64,000 nt of DNA from Paludibacteraceae bacterium (GTDB taxonomy: Bacteria > Bacteroidota > Bacteroidia > Bacteroidales > Paludibacteraceae): positions 1-64,000 of the forward strand of contig JAFTCC010000014.1 of the NCBI GenBank assembly GCA_017454915.1, read 5' to 3'. The notes under the pieces are model-generated. The model saw only the letters and a program-made list of their open reading frames with translations, was not told where the DNA came from and made no database searches. Each line of letters opens with the position of its first letter. The first letter of the stretch is position 1. Shown here in pieces: positions 39,486 to 47,746 of this stretch. The translations under genes were made by a program, and so were the position numbers.

Positions 39486-40724
39486 TTATTTAAACCCGAG
39501 TTTTTTTCTGATTTCTTTTGGTATGGCGTCTTTATGGACAACGATGTTCATGGTTTTGTATGCAATAAAATTGCGTGACATATACCAAGTCCCTTTATAG
39601 TCACCATAGTCACCCCAAGAGTTTTTGACGAGGAAATATGGTTTGCCGATTTGGTCATGCGCGATGCCATATATCAGCATTCCGTGGTCATCGGTAGTTT
39701 CCCAGTTGTCGTATGCTTCTTGCCGCATTTGCTGCGTGACCTCTTTGTCGGGTAGCGGCCGTTTAATAAGTTCAGCCTTCTTTTCAGCCTGCGTTAGTCC
39801 GACCCAGTGAGCCCTATCCGACCCTGTGAGCTCGGCACCTTTTTCTTTGTCAGGCAATACTGCTAATCCCTTGCGAGTGAACCCGTCTTCGCTGACATCG
39901 CCTCCCCATGCGATCGTGTAGCCTTTTTCGATTGCGTTATCCATCACCTGCATCAGTTCTTCAATGGGCAGGTTGTAGCTCAAGGCATTGCGCCAGTTGT
40001 CTTCGACCTCGATTGCAAACGTTTGATAGAAAGGATGGTGTGTGAATGATGTGAGCGAAACGTAGTCGTCCATGTTGAGTCCTAATTCATCAGCGAAAGT
40101 TCGCGGAGTGTATTGTTTACCGTTATACTCAAATTTTTCGGGACACTTGCCAAGATATGAGTCGTAGATAGCGTCAAGCGTGCTGTTCCACACCGGGCTC
40201 AAGGTTTTGAGCTTCCCTTTTGCAATCGCGTCAACATAGGCTTTTGTTACGGCAGACAGTTCGGTGTGGTTTGGCAGCGAGTCACCGTAGGTGTAACCTT
40301 GCATCGCCTCTTTAGGCACTATGCCATGTTGCTTTATGCAGAAGATGACATCAGCAAAACTGCCTCCGGGTGCAAAACTGCTGCTGCCGTGCAGCCTGAC
40401 ATAATTGGCAGCGCGGTCAGTCATCGTATGGTGAACAACAAACATAGGTGCCAGTTCATACGTGCCTTTTCCCATGCGCAAGAGTTCTGCCTCGAAAAAT
40501 CCGAGAGCAGAAAAGCTCCAGCAAGTGCCACTGCGATGTTGGTCTTTAATGCTGGTAATGGGTATCTGTTTGTCAATGCTGAAGATGAAAGTGTCTTTTT
40601 CATTTTTTTCCACTTCGGCAATGGTGTCAGTGAAAATCGTGAATGCTGAAGCGTCTTTGGCAGTGGCAAACATAGTGTGTACCGCCATAAATGCAAGAAC
40701 AAGTGTTGTGGCTGTTTTTTTCAT
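39486..40724 (-). CDS. Secreted C1 family (bleomycin hydrolase-like) cysteine peptidase
   Basis: A 412-residue exported aminopeptidase of the PepC/bleomycin hydrolase family. A signal peptide covers about residues 1-22. The catalytic Cys is in HRSGTCWSFSALGFFEAELL, the His in TTDDHGMLIYGIAHD and the Asn in FLVKNSWGDYGDYKGTWY. These enzymes trim peptides from the N-terminus, and in Bacteroidales they are usually periplasmic. It begins 36 bases after prfB and is followed by the helicase gene, so one transcript may carry all three. Confidence 0.92.
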   Translation of the reverse strand: MKKTATTLVLAFMAVHTMFATAKDASAFTIFTDTIAEVEKNEKDTFIFSIDKQIPITSIKDQHRSGTCWSFSALGFFEAELLRMGKGTYELAPMFVVHHTMTDRAANYVRLHGSSSFAPGGSFADVIFCIKQHGIVPKEAMQGYTYGDSLPNHTELSAVTKAYVDAIAKGKLKTLSPVWNSTLDAIYDSYLGKCPEKFEYNGKQYTPRTFADELGLNMDDYVSLTSFTHHPFYQTFAIEVEDNWRNALSYNLPIEELMQVMDNAIEKGYTIAWGGDVSEDGFTRKGLAVLPDKEKGAELTGSDRAHWVGLTQAEKKAELIKRPLPDKEVTQQMRQEAYDNWETTDDHGMLIYGIAHDQIGKPYFLVKNSWGDYGDYKGTWYMSRNFIAYKTMNIVVHKDAIPKEIRKKLGFK

Positions 40725-40760
40725 TGTTTAGTCAGTGGTTAATTATTGTTTAATCGCTGT

Positions 40761-41862
40761 TTAATTTTCCATTAAATAAGCTTTGATAAATCCGTCAATG
40801 TCTCCGTCCATGACAGCATTGACGTTAGATGTCTGGTATCCTGTTCGGTGGTCTTTGACTCGCCTGTCGTCAAACACGTAGGAACGAATCTGACTTCCCC
40901 ACTCTATTTTTTTCTTATTGGCTTCCACCTCGGCCGATGTCTGGCGTCTTTTTTCGAGTTCCAACTCGTAGAGCTGTGAGCGCAATAGGCGCAGTGCGTT
41001 TTCTTTGTTTTTGGGCTGGTCTCGGGTTTCGGTGTTCTCTATAACGATTTCGTCCTGCTGCTCAGTAAGCGGGTTGATGAACTTGTAGTGTAGCCGGACT
41101 CCCGACTCCACTTTGTTGACGTTTTGTCCTCCCGCTCCCGAACTGCGGAAAGTGTCCCATGTAACATTCGACATTTGGACTTGAACTTCGATGCTGTCGT
41201 CAACCAGCGGCACTACAAACACAGAACTGAACGAAGTCATTCGCTTTCCTTGTGCGTTATATGGGCTGACGCGCACGAGGCGGTGCACTCCGTTTTCGCT
41301 TTTGAGGTATCCGTATGCGAGGTCTCCCTCCACTTTCATCGTTACGGTTTTGATGCCAGCTTCGTCGCCTTCCTGATAGTTGGATATTTCGACTTTATAG
41401 TTATGTCGCTCTGCATAGCGGCTATACATTCTGAACAGCATTTCCGCCCAGTCTTGCGCTTCTGTTCCTCCGGCTCCTGCAACGATTTTGAGTACTGCTC
41501 CGAGTTGGTCCTCTTCTTTTGAGAGCATGTTTTTCATTTCCAGCGTCTCAACTTTGTCTAACGCAACTTCATACGCCTTGTCAACATCCGCTTCACTTAC
41601 GGCTTCTTCCTTGAAAAAGTCAAAAGCGAGCTGCAGTTCATCTACAGCGGACTTTACTTCTTCGTAGCCTTGAATCCATGCCTTGAGGCTTTTGACGACT
41701 TTCATCTGCTTCTCCGCTGCAGCGGCGTCATTCCAGAACTCGGGGTCCTGCGTGCGAAGCTCTTCTTCTTCTAATTGAACACGTTTGGCATCGACGTCAA
41801 AGATACCTCCTCAACGCGCCCTCGCGTTCCAACAAATCTTTCAGTTGGTCTATCGTAATCAT
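40761..41862 (-). CDS. prfB: Peptide chain release factor 2, with programmed +1 frameshift
   Basis: Recognises UGA and UAA and releases the finished protein. Translation begins at the ATG at 41862 and gives 21 codons ending RYL, then an in-frame UGA at 41799-41797. Just before it is AGG AGG TAT CTT TGA C, the classical RF2 autoregulatory slip site with an internal Shine-Dalgarno-like AGGAGG. A +1 slip on CUU continues as GAC from 41798, giving 366 residues in total. The product has SGAGGQNVNKVESGVRLHY (GGQ hydrolysis motif) and VRVSPYNAQGKRMTSFSSVF, where the stop-reading tripeptide is SPY rather than SPF. Confidence 0.96.
41797..41810 (-). promoter_or_regulatory. prfB programmed +1 frameshift site
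   Basis: Minus-strand AGGAGGTATCTTTGAC around the in-frame stop at 41799-41797. The purine run three bases upstream of CUU UGA is the stimulatory element known from RF2 genes; when RF2 is scarce the ribosome slips and makes more RF2. Confidence 0.93.
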
Positions 41863-41888
41863 TGTTTAACTATTTTTTTACTAATCTG

Positions 41889-41919
41889 CAAAGTTAGTGA
41901 AATTTTGCGGAATAACAAA
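41889..41919 (-). promoter_or_regulatory. Promoter of prfB
   Basis: On the minus strand TTTG (41919-41916), 19 bases, TAACTTTG (41896-41889), 27 bases before the prfB ATG. The remaining 300 bases up to 42222 show no gene, RNA or clear hairpin that I recognise. Confidence 0.7.
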
Positions 41920-42222
41920 TAGGTGTACGGCTGCATATGTAAGTCGAAATCCGAGTTTGTTTAGCTGCTATGCAGAAGTGAATTGAAAGCGGCATAATGC
42001 GCCTGATGCGCAACATAAGAGTTGTGCGGCGTGTCCAGTTTTGTCATGTTGTGGCAAATCTGTGTGTAAGGAGTGTTTTGTTAGTTCTTTGCTTGTGATA
42101 CAGGAGAGAGTGTCTAACCCCTGATTAAACCTGAAAAAGTTGATTCTTTTACTGAATTGATTGCCTTGTTTAGTAAGTAGGTTAACTTTTTGTGGTTATG
42201 CAAGCAAAATGACCGATTTAGG

Positions 42223-42732
42223 TCAAATAGCAGTTTCTATATGGATAGGAACAGACTTGATTGTTTGCCATCCAGCATGGTCTGTCAATCGCAGCATGAA
42301 ATGGTATTCGCCTTCTTCAGCGTCAGCAGGAATGTTGATTTGAAGCGAACCCTGATACTCTTTGAGTCCTGCGGGAATTTCATAGTCTTTGTTGAATACC
42401 CACCCCGCGTCAGAATGCTGGTGCTGATGTTGTTCCTCCTCTTGCCCGTCATGCTGATGTTCGTCGCATTCGACTGATGAAGTCCCGTGAGTGTGGTGGT
42501 CAAAATTGCTGTGTATTTCGATGTTGAAATTACCCAGTTCAACATCGTCTGTACACTTAAACGCCACTTGAATGACTCCGCCCGGCATAAACTCGGCACA
42601 ATCGGCAGGCAAGAAACCATCGTCAATTATGACCGGATATGACACGTCTTTGGACTCTTTGTCACAAGCTGGAGTGAAGAACATAAATATGCCAAATAGG
42701 CACAGATAAATTAAAGTTTGTTTTTTCATCAT
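42223..42732 (-). CDS. DUF4625 lipoprotein with a histidine-rich segment
   Basis: A 169-residue lipoprotein (hydrophobic start, then FFTPAC with the lipidated Cys at 23) of the DUF4625 family, likely an Ig-like beta sandwich. Between about residues 75 and 110 it holds a cluster with HHTHG, CDEHQHDG and EEQHQHQHSDAG, a strong sign of metal binding. It lies 122 bases after a TonB-dependent receptor gene in the same direction. The likely role, inferred only from composition and neighbours, is to capture a metal ion (zinc, copper or nickel) or a metal complex at the cell surface. Confidence 0.8.
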   Translation of the reverse strand: MMKKQTLIYLCLFGIFMFFTPACDKESKDVSYPVIIDDGFLPADCAEFMPGGVIQVAFKCTDDVELGNFNIEIHSNFDHHTHGTSSVECDEHQHDGQEEEQHQHQHSDAGWVFNKDYEIPAGLKEYQGSLQINIPADAEEGEYHFMLRLTDHAGWQTIKSVPIHIETAI

Positions 42733-42854
42733 TTTATAAATTATGTTGATTATTTTGTTACTTTTTTAATATAAACCCAAACCGATTATTAGACCTGACA
42801 CGCTGGTAAAGATATGAATTAATGAGAATGCATATTTTTTATGGGCTGGAAAGT

Positions 42855-44948
42855 CTAAAATTGCAACCTTAACATGGTGCTCAAGTTCCAACCCGGTTCC
42901 GGCACGTCAATCAACCTGTAGAAACTCGTATGATTGAAATACTTTTTGTTAAGTATGTTTTCAGCGTTGATTGAGAGTTTGATTTTTATTTTGTTTGTTT
43001 CAAAATTTTTTGCCGCATTGATGTTGAGCGTCCACCACGACGGTGTAATTTTCTCTGGAGGCACAATGTGCCGTTGTCTGCCTGTAATTCGAGCGTTTAC
43101 GCCTATTTCACCTTCTTGGCCCCGCTTATTAAGCAAAAACAAATACTTCACTTCGGCGAGAATGCTCCACGGTGGAGTAAATGGCAATGAATAGCCTTTT
43201 TTGTCGCCTGACAACTGACGTGCGAAAAGGTATTCGCCTTGAGTGGTAAGCGCGAGAAAACGCCATGGCTTGTATTCAACAGATGCTTCAAATCCTGCCC
43301 GCAGCACACGACTCTGGCTGTATGCGTATAACTGCAGCCCTTCGTGATAGCCAGAAGTGGGACAGAGGTATATGTAGTTGGTGAAATAATTAAAATACGG
43401 GTCAATCGCAATCTTGATTTTCGGATTGGAGTATCCGACACTAATGTCCGCCTGATAGCTTTTCTCTGGTTCAAGATTAGGATTTCCTTGTTCATACCTA
43501 AAGACGTGGTAGTTAATTCCGTCAGCTCCCAGCTCTTTGGCAATAGGTGTACGGAAAGCCTTTCCGATATTAACCTTAAGCATCCAGTCATTCTTTGCAT
43601 ACGTCATCCCGATTGTCCACGTAAAGCTGTTGAAGTTGCGCGAAACGGGCTGTGAGCGCACGATATGGGCGTCTTCGCCGTTAATTGGCGTGGTGTACCA
43701 GTCGGAGTATTGCGAAATGTCGATATGACTGAAATCGTATCTCACTCCGCCGATTAGCGACATGTTCTCAGTAACGTCAAATTGTTCTGAAGCGAAAAGT
43801 CCTGCCGCATAGGTTTTGAAATCAGGTATGACGAACCCCCATCCGCCTCTTGAGTTGTTCTGCATTTCGGCACTTGCCCCAAAGCGCAAAGTATGACGCT
43901 CTGCTACATTGTAAGTAACATTAGAATTGGCAGTTACGGTATGCTTTATAAACTTGCGCTCTAACGTGTTGGGCGGTGTAGGCATATAGCCATGCGAAAC
44001 AGGCTCCGTATGTTCTTGACGCACATTGTGCTGCCACGACACGTTAAGCTCCGCAGTAATATCGTCACGCAGCCAGACGCTGTGGCTTAGCACTTTGAGG
44101 TGGTTGACCCACTGGTGCGGCAAATCGATGTCGCGTATTGAGCGGTCGTAATCGATATCGGACAAACGCACTTCAAGCCCATGGGCATTGGCAAAAAAAC
44201 CGCTTTTGTGGAATGATTCGAAGAGTTTTATGCATGTGTGGAAAGTATAGCCGGCATATCCGAGCGTGATAGCCGCATCAGCCTCCCGCCCTGCAGTATT
44301 GCGCATTCTTCGTTTGTAAAGCGGTATTTGATATGAGTAATACTGCACCGAGCTTGTCGGCACGGCATAGTCGGCATAATCCTGGTATGTGGCTCCTAAT
44401 CTCCAAAAGAAATGTTTATGCATTCCCTCGAAGCGGAATGATGATCCGATAAGCAAATTGTTGGAGCGGAAAAACATATCAGCCTCACCGCTAAAGGGAC
44501 GAGCCGGTCTTCGGTTAGAAGACAGCACTAACGCCCCCGCCACGGCGTCAGAGCCGTAGAAGAGCGCTGCCGGACCTTTGACGACCTCAATGTCGTCAAT
44601 AGCGAACTGGTCAATTTCAAGCCCATGGTCATTGCCCCACTGCTGCCCTTCGTGGCGTATTCCGTCGTGAATTACAGCAAGGCGGTTGAAGCCGAGACCG
44701 CGGATTGCAGGACGCGAAGTTGACGAGCCAACGGACATAGCCTGTACCCCGGCTATGGCATCCAAACTGCCCGAAAGTGAACTGGAAAAATGAGTATATA
44801 GAAAAGATTTGTCAATATGGCTTTGTGGCAGTGGTGATGACTGCATATTACGCCGCGACTGGCTCACAACAGTAAACTCCTCGAGTTCGTGAACCACGGT
44901 GTCCGCATCCATCACTGTCAACAGCACTGACAATAATGTAATGAACAT
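42855..44948 (-). CDS. TonB-dependent outer-membrane receptor
   Basis: A 697-residue outer-membrane transporter that uses the proton motive force through TonB. A signal peptide (about residues 1-16) and a possible TonB-box region precede the plug domain, with SGSLDAIAGVQAMSVGSSTS, RPAIRGLGFNRLAVIHDGIR and DIEVVKGPAALFYGSDAVAG. The 22-strand barrel fills the rest and ends in STMLRLQF, with a terminal Phe. There is no SusD partner, so it fits the siderophore/metal/cobalamin type rather than the glycan type. It is flanked by a small Cys/His membrane protein upstream and a His-rich DUF4625 lipoprotein downstream, which points to metal uptake. Confidence 0.92.
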   Translation of the reverse strand: MFITLLSVLLTVMDADTVVHELEEFTVVSQSRRNMQSSPLPQSHIDKSFLYTHFSSSLSGSLDAIAGVQAMSVGSSTSRPAIRGLGFNRLAVIHDGIRHEGQQWGNDHGLEIDQFAIDDIEVVKGPAALFYGSDAVAGALVLSSNRRPARPFSGEADMFFRSNNLLIGSSFRFEGMHKHFFWRLGATYQDYADYAVPTSSVQYYSYQIPLYKRRMRNTAGREADAAITLGYAGYTFHTCIKLFESFHKSGFFANAHGLEVRLSDIDYDRSIRDIDLPHQWVNHLKVLSHSVWLRDDITAELNVSWQHNVRQEHTEPVSHGYMPTPPNTLERKFIKHTVTANSNVTYNVAERHTLRFGASAEMQNNSRGGWGFVIPDFKTYAAGLFASEQFDVTENMSLIGGVRYDFSHIDISQYSDWYTTPINGEDAHIVRSQPVSRNFNSFTWTIGMTYAKNDWMLKVNIGKAFRTPIAKELGADGINYHVFRYEQGNPNLEPEKSYQADISVGYSNPKIKIAIDPYFNYFTNYIYLCPTSGYHEGLQLYAYSQSRVLRAGFEASVEYKPWRFLALTTQGEYLFARQLSGDKKGYSLPFTPPWSILAEVKYLFLLNKRGQEGEIGVNARITGRQRHIVPPEKITPSWWTLNINAAKNFETNKIKIKLSINAENILNKKYFNHTSFYRLIDVPEPGWNLSTMLRLQF

Positions 44949-44984
44949 GTTGAAAATTATTGTTTTTAGTCTTTGTAAACATTT

Positions 44985-45371
44985 TTAGAGAACCAGCAAG
45001 ACACATGCGTGCGGAGGTCCCCGCTGCGATGCATGGCTCTGCTCCAAGCAAAGAAGCGAAAAACAATAATAATCGTGAATAATGTATGGTTTGGAAATGA
45101 AAAATAATGACGGCTGCCCGCTGACATTCAGCATTTTTGCAATCACAAAATTGCATATCGGGCAGTCGTTAGTAGAATAATGATATGGCAAGAACGAAAC
45201 ATGCCCGCAACTTGACGTGTCTTCTATTTGCATGCCATCGATTGAGCAATGATACTTTACTTGACAGTGCATCAGCGTGGTATGCAACGACTTAGTTGCC
45301 ACCATTGCAGAGAATGCGAGTAGCAAGAATATGCTCAAAAGATTTTTATATTTCCGCAGTAAATTCAACAC
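44985..45371 (-). CDS. Small Cys/His-containing membrane or exported protein
   Basis: A 128-residue protein with a hydrophobic N-terminal segment (about residues 10-30) and several His/Cys clusters: HCQVKYHCSIDG, SSCGHVSFLPYHY and NDCPICNF. The end has SQRGPPHACVLLVL. Small proteins with this layout, including a C-terminal RGPP/RAPP motif, often sit directly upstream of TonB receptors in Bacteroidales, but I know of no assigned function. The start is a GTG at 45371, only 14 bases after the upstream Rel/SpoT stop. The TonB receptor begins 36 bases downstream. Confidence 0.65.
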   Translation of the reverse strand: MLNLLRKYKNLLSIFLLLAFSAMVATKSLHTTLMHCQVKYHCSIDGMQIEDTSSCGHVSFLPYHYSTNDCPICNFVIAKMLNVSGQPSLFFISKPYIIHDYYCFSLLCLEQSHASQRGPPHACVLLVL

Positions 45372-45385
45372 GCAGTATATATTCT

Positions 45386-47569
45386 TTAACTTCGTTCGAC
45401 ATGGCTGACACCTTTAACTGCGCTAATTTTCTTTATTAGCCCGTCAAGCTGGTTGACATCATCGACCATGACGGTCAGCTGTCCCTTAAACACTCCGTCG
45501 TTGGCGTCAATTGAAATTGAGCGCAAGAGAGTATTTTTCTCTTTGTTAACCACTTGTGTGATGTTGGTAACGATGCCTATGTCATCGTGTCCGTACACCA
45601 TCAGCGTCATGGGATATTGTGCCCCCGCCGCCTTGCCTTCCCAACGGGCTGGAACAATGCGGTATCCGAAGCGCTCGATGAGCTGCGGGGCGTTGGGACA
45701 GTCGGCACGGTGAATGTGTATGCCACCACTCACGCTAACAAATCCGAAAATTTTGTCGCCATATATTGGGTTGCAGCATTTGCTCAACTTGTAGTTAACG
45801 TCCTTTAGTCCCTGCCCTATCGTAAGCACGTCTTCAGACCTGGTTGTGCGCGTCTCCTCATTTACTGCCGGAATATTCTTAACATATCCGTCCGCGCTGA
45901 CACTGGTGTTTTCGGCCTGCTCCTCACGCCGCTGTATTTCAAGCCAGTAGTCGCGTATCGCGAGCAAGTCAACCTTGTTAAGGGCGATGTCCTGACAGAA
46001 GTCGTTGACAGACTTGTAACCCATCTTAAGGCTAATTTTTGACACCATACCCTCGTCATATTCGAGTTTCCAGTTCTTAAGACGGCGTGTGAGCAATTCT
46101 TTGCCTAATTCCGCGTCTTTGTACTGTTGCTCTCGAAGTGCCTGGCGTATTTTGCTCCGCGCCTTTGACGTTACGACCAGCGACAGCCATGCCTGATTAG
46201 GCTTTTGAATTGGCGCAGTCATCACCTCGACTTGGTCGCCATTTTTCAGTTTGTATTTGATAGGGACATTTTTCCCGTTTACGATAGCCCCAACGCACTT
46301 CTCACCCAATTTGCTGTGAATGCTGTACGCGAAGTCCAGCACAGATGCGCCCGCAGGAAGTTTATGGAGCTCTCCGGCAGGTGTGAACACGAACACTTCC
46401 TCGTCGTACAAGTTAAGCCGGAACTCGTCCATCATTTCGGCAGCGTTGACATCAGGGTTCTCGAGTATTGTGCGAATGGTTTTGAGGAAGTCGTCCATCC
46501 CTGCCCCTTCGCTTTTGATGCCTTTATATTTCCAGTGAGCCGCCACACCTTTTTCTGCAATCTCATCCATGCGCTTGGTACGTATCTGCACCTCGACCCA
46601 CTTGTCCTGCGGACCGCGCACAGTTATGTGCAGGCTCTCATAGCCATTGGCTTTAGGCATAGTGATCCAGTCGCGCAGACGGTTGATGTTAGGCATATAC
46701 ATGTCAGTAACCACAGAAAAGACGTTCCAGCACTGCGCCTTCTCGGCCTTGGGGTCGTCAGGAGCGTCAAGGATTACACGGATAGCGAACAAGTCATATA
46801 TGCCCTCAAATGTGGTGTTCTGCTTTCGCATCTTATTGTAGATGCTATGTATCGACTTAGTGCGACCTTTGATTGAGAAGTTATAACCGAGTTTCTCAAG
46901 TTCGAGTTTCACAGGCTGAATAAACGAGTGGATGTATGCTTCACGCGCCGCCTTGGTTTCATTCAGTTTTCGGGCTATCTGGTGGTAAATCTCGCTGTTG
47001 GTGAACTTCAGCGATAGGTCTTCTAACTCGGTTTTGATTGCATAGAGTCCGAGTCGGTGTGCCAGAGGCGCATAAAGGTATGCCGCCTCGCTTGCGATAG
47101 AAATCCGCGCCTTCTCATCGGGGTTGTTTTGCAGTGTTCGCATGACATGAAGCCGCTCGGCGAGCATAATCAATATGACACGCACATCTTCGGCAAATGT
47201 GAGAAGAAGTTTGCGGAAGTTCTCTGTTTCGACAGCCATTCCTTTAGTGTACAGCCTTTCAGCGTTGCGAAGTCCCTTAACGATGACGAAAGTTGATGCG
47301 TTGAAATTTTTCTGGACGTCGTTGAGCGTCAACCTGCCTGCCGCTACTTCGTCAGCAAGCACAATCCCCATGACCGCGGAGCGCCCGAGTCCGATTTCGT
47401 CCATCGCAATTTCGATAATACTCAACTGTCGCTGTGCCTCATCGCGCTTAGAATGCAACCACTCATGGCGGAAAGCACGGGCTTCGTGCCAGTCAACTAC
47501 ATCGCTGTGATTAGACAAAAAACGACGATAAACACGCGGTAATCCTAATTTCTCATCTGAACTGTACAT
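45386..47569 (-). CDS. Second Rel/SpoT-family protein, degenerate hydrolase domain
   Basis: A 727-residue (p)ppGpp synthetase homologue. The HD hydrolase pair is missing: where the other copy has ALMHDVVEDTD, this one has MGIVLADEVAAGR, so alarmone hydrolysis is unlikely. The synthetase side looks complete (KGRTKSIHSIYNKM, RLRDWITMPKANGYESLH), as do TGS, the Cys region (YKLSKCCNPIYGDK) and ACT. It is probably a synthesis-only enzyme paired with the bifunctional copy at 21605. A longer reading begins at 47608 but would include the promoter box at 47596-47603; I prefer the ATG at 47569, with the start MYSSDEKLGLPRVYRRFL. Confidence 0.92.
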   Translation of the reverse strand: MYSSDEKLGLPRVYRRFLSNHSDVVDWHEARAFRHEWLHSKRDEAQRQLSIIEIAMDEIGLGRSAVMGIVLADEVAAGRLTLNDVQKNFNASTFVIVKGLRNAERLYTKGMAVETENFRKLLLTFAEDVRVILIMLAERLHVMRTLQNNPDEKARISIASEAAYLYAPLAHRLGLYAIKTELEDLSLKFTNSEIYHQIARKLNETKAAREAYIHSFIQPVKLELEKLGYNFSIKGRTKSIHSIYNKMRKQNTTFEGIYDLFAIRVILDAPDDPKAEKAQCWNVFSVVTDMYMPNINRLRDWITMPKANGYESLHITVRGPQDKWVEVQIRTKRMDEIAEKGVAAHWKYKGIKSEGAGMDDFLKTIRTILENPDVNAAEMMDEFRLNLYDEEVFVFTPAGELHKLPAGASVLDFAYSIHSKLGEKCVGAIVNGKNVPIKYKLKNGDQVEVMTAPIQKPNQAWLSLVVTSKARSKIRQALREQQYKDAELGKELLTRRLKNWKLEYDEGMVSKISLKMGYKSVNDFCQDIALNKVDLLAIRDYWLEIQRREEQAENTSVSADGYVKNIPAVNEETRTTRSEDVLTIGQGLKDVNYKLSKCCNPIYGDKIFGFVSVSGGIHIHRADCPNAPQLIERFGYRIVPARWEGKAAGAQYPMTLMVYGHDDIGIVTNITQVVNKEKNTLLRSISIDANDGVFKGQLTVMVDDVNQLDGLIKKISAVKGVSHVERS

Positions 47570-47595
47570 AACGTTGGCAATTAGTCTATAAATTG

Positions 47596-47603
47596 CAAAG
47601 TTA
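47596..47603 (-). promoter_or_regulatory. -7 box of the second Rel/SpoT gene
   Basis: TAACTTTG on the minus strand. No good TTTG lies 19-21 bases upstream, so this may be a weak or activator-dependent promoter. It rules out the longest reading of the gene. Confidence 0.5.
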
Positions 47604-47652
47604 AACATTTTTTTCGGAAGTTTGCCTTATTGACTTGATAGTGATACATTAT

Positions 47653-47683
47653 TTTGTCGTTCAAAGAAAAAATTGTAACTTTG
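47653..47683 (+). promoter_or_regulatory. Promoter of the Wzi-like gene
   Basis: TTTG (47653-47656), 19 bases, TAACTTTG (47676-47683). It lies within what would be the longest open reading from 47654, which fixes the true start at 47747. Confidence 0.7.
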
Positions 47684-47746
47684 CCTTATAATGTTGATTG
47701 CTGTCAGAATGACAAAGCAAAGACTCGTACCACAACTATTTGTAGC

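Noticed and set aside
39482..39541. Earlier start for the RecD-like helicase
   Set aside because: It would overlap the end of the C1 peptidase gene by about 55 bases and adds residues with no family match.
41920..42222. Possible small RNA or gene between prfB and the DUF4625 gene
   Set aside because: No open reading, stable hairpin, promoter or tRNA-like fold stood out; I report it as unassigned.
47654..47746. Longer N-terminus for the Wzi-like protein
   Set aside because: It would encode the promoter elements, and the signal peptide begins properly at 47747.
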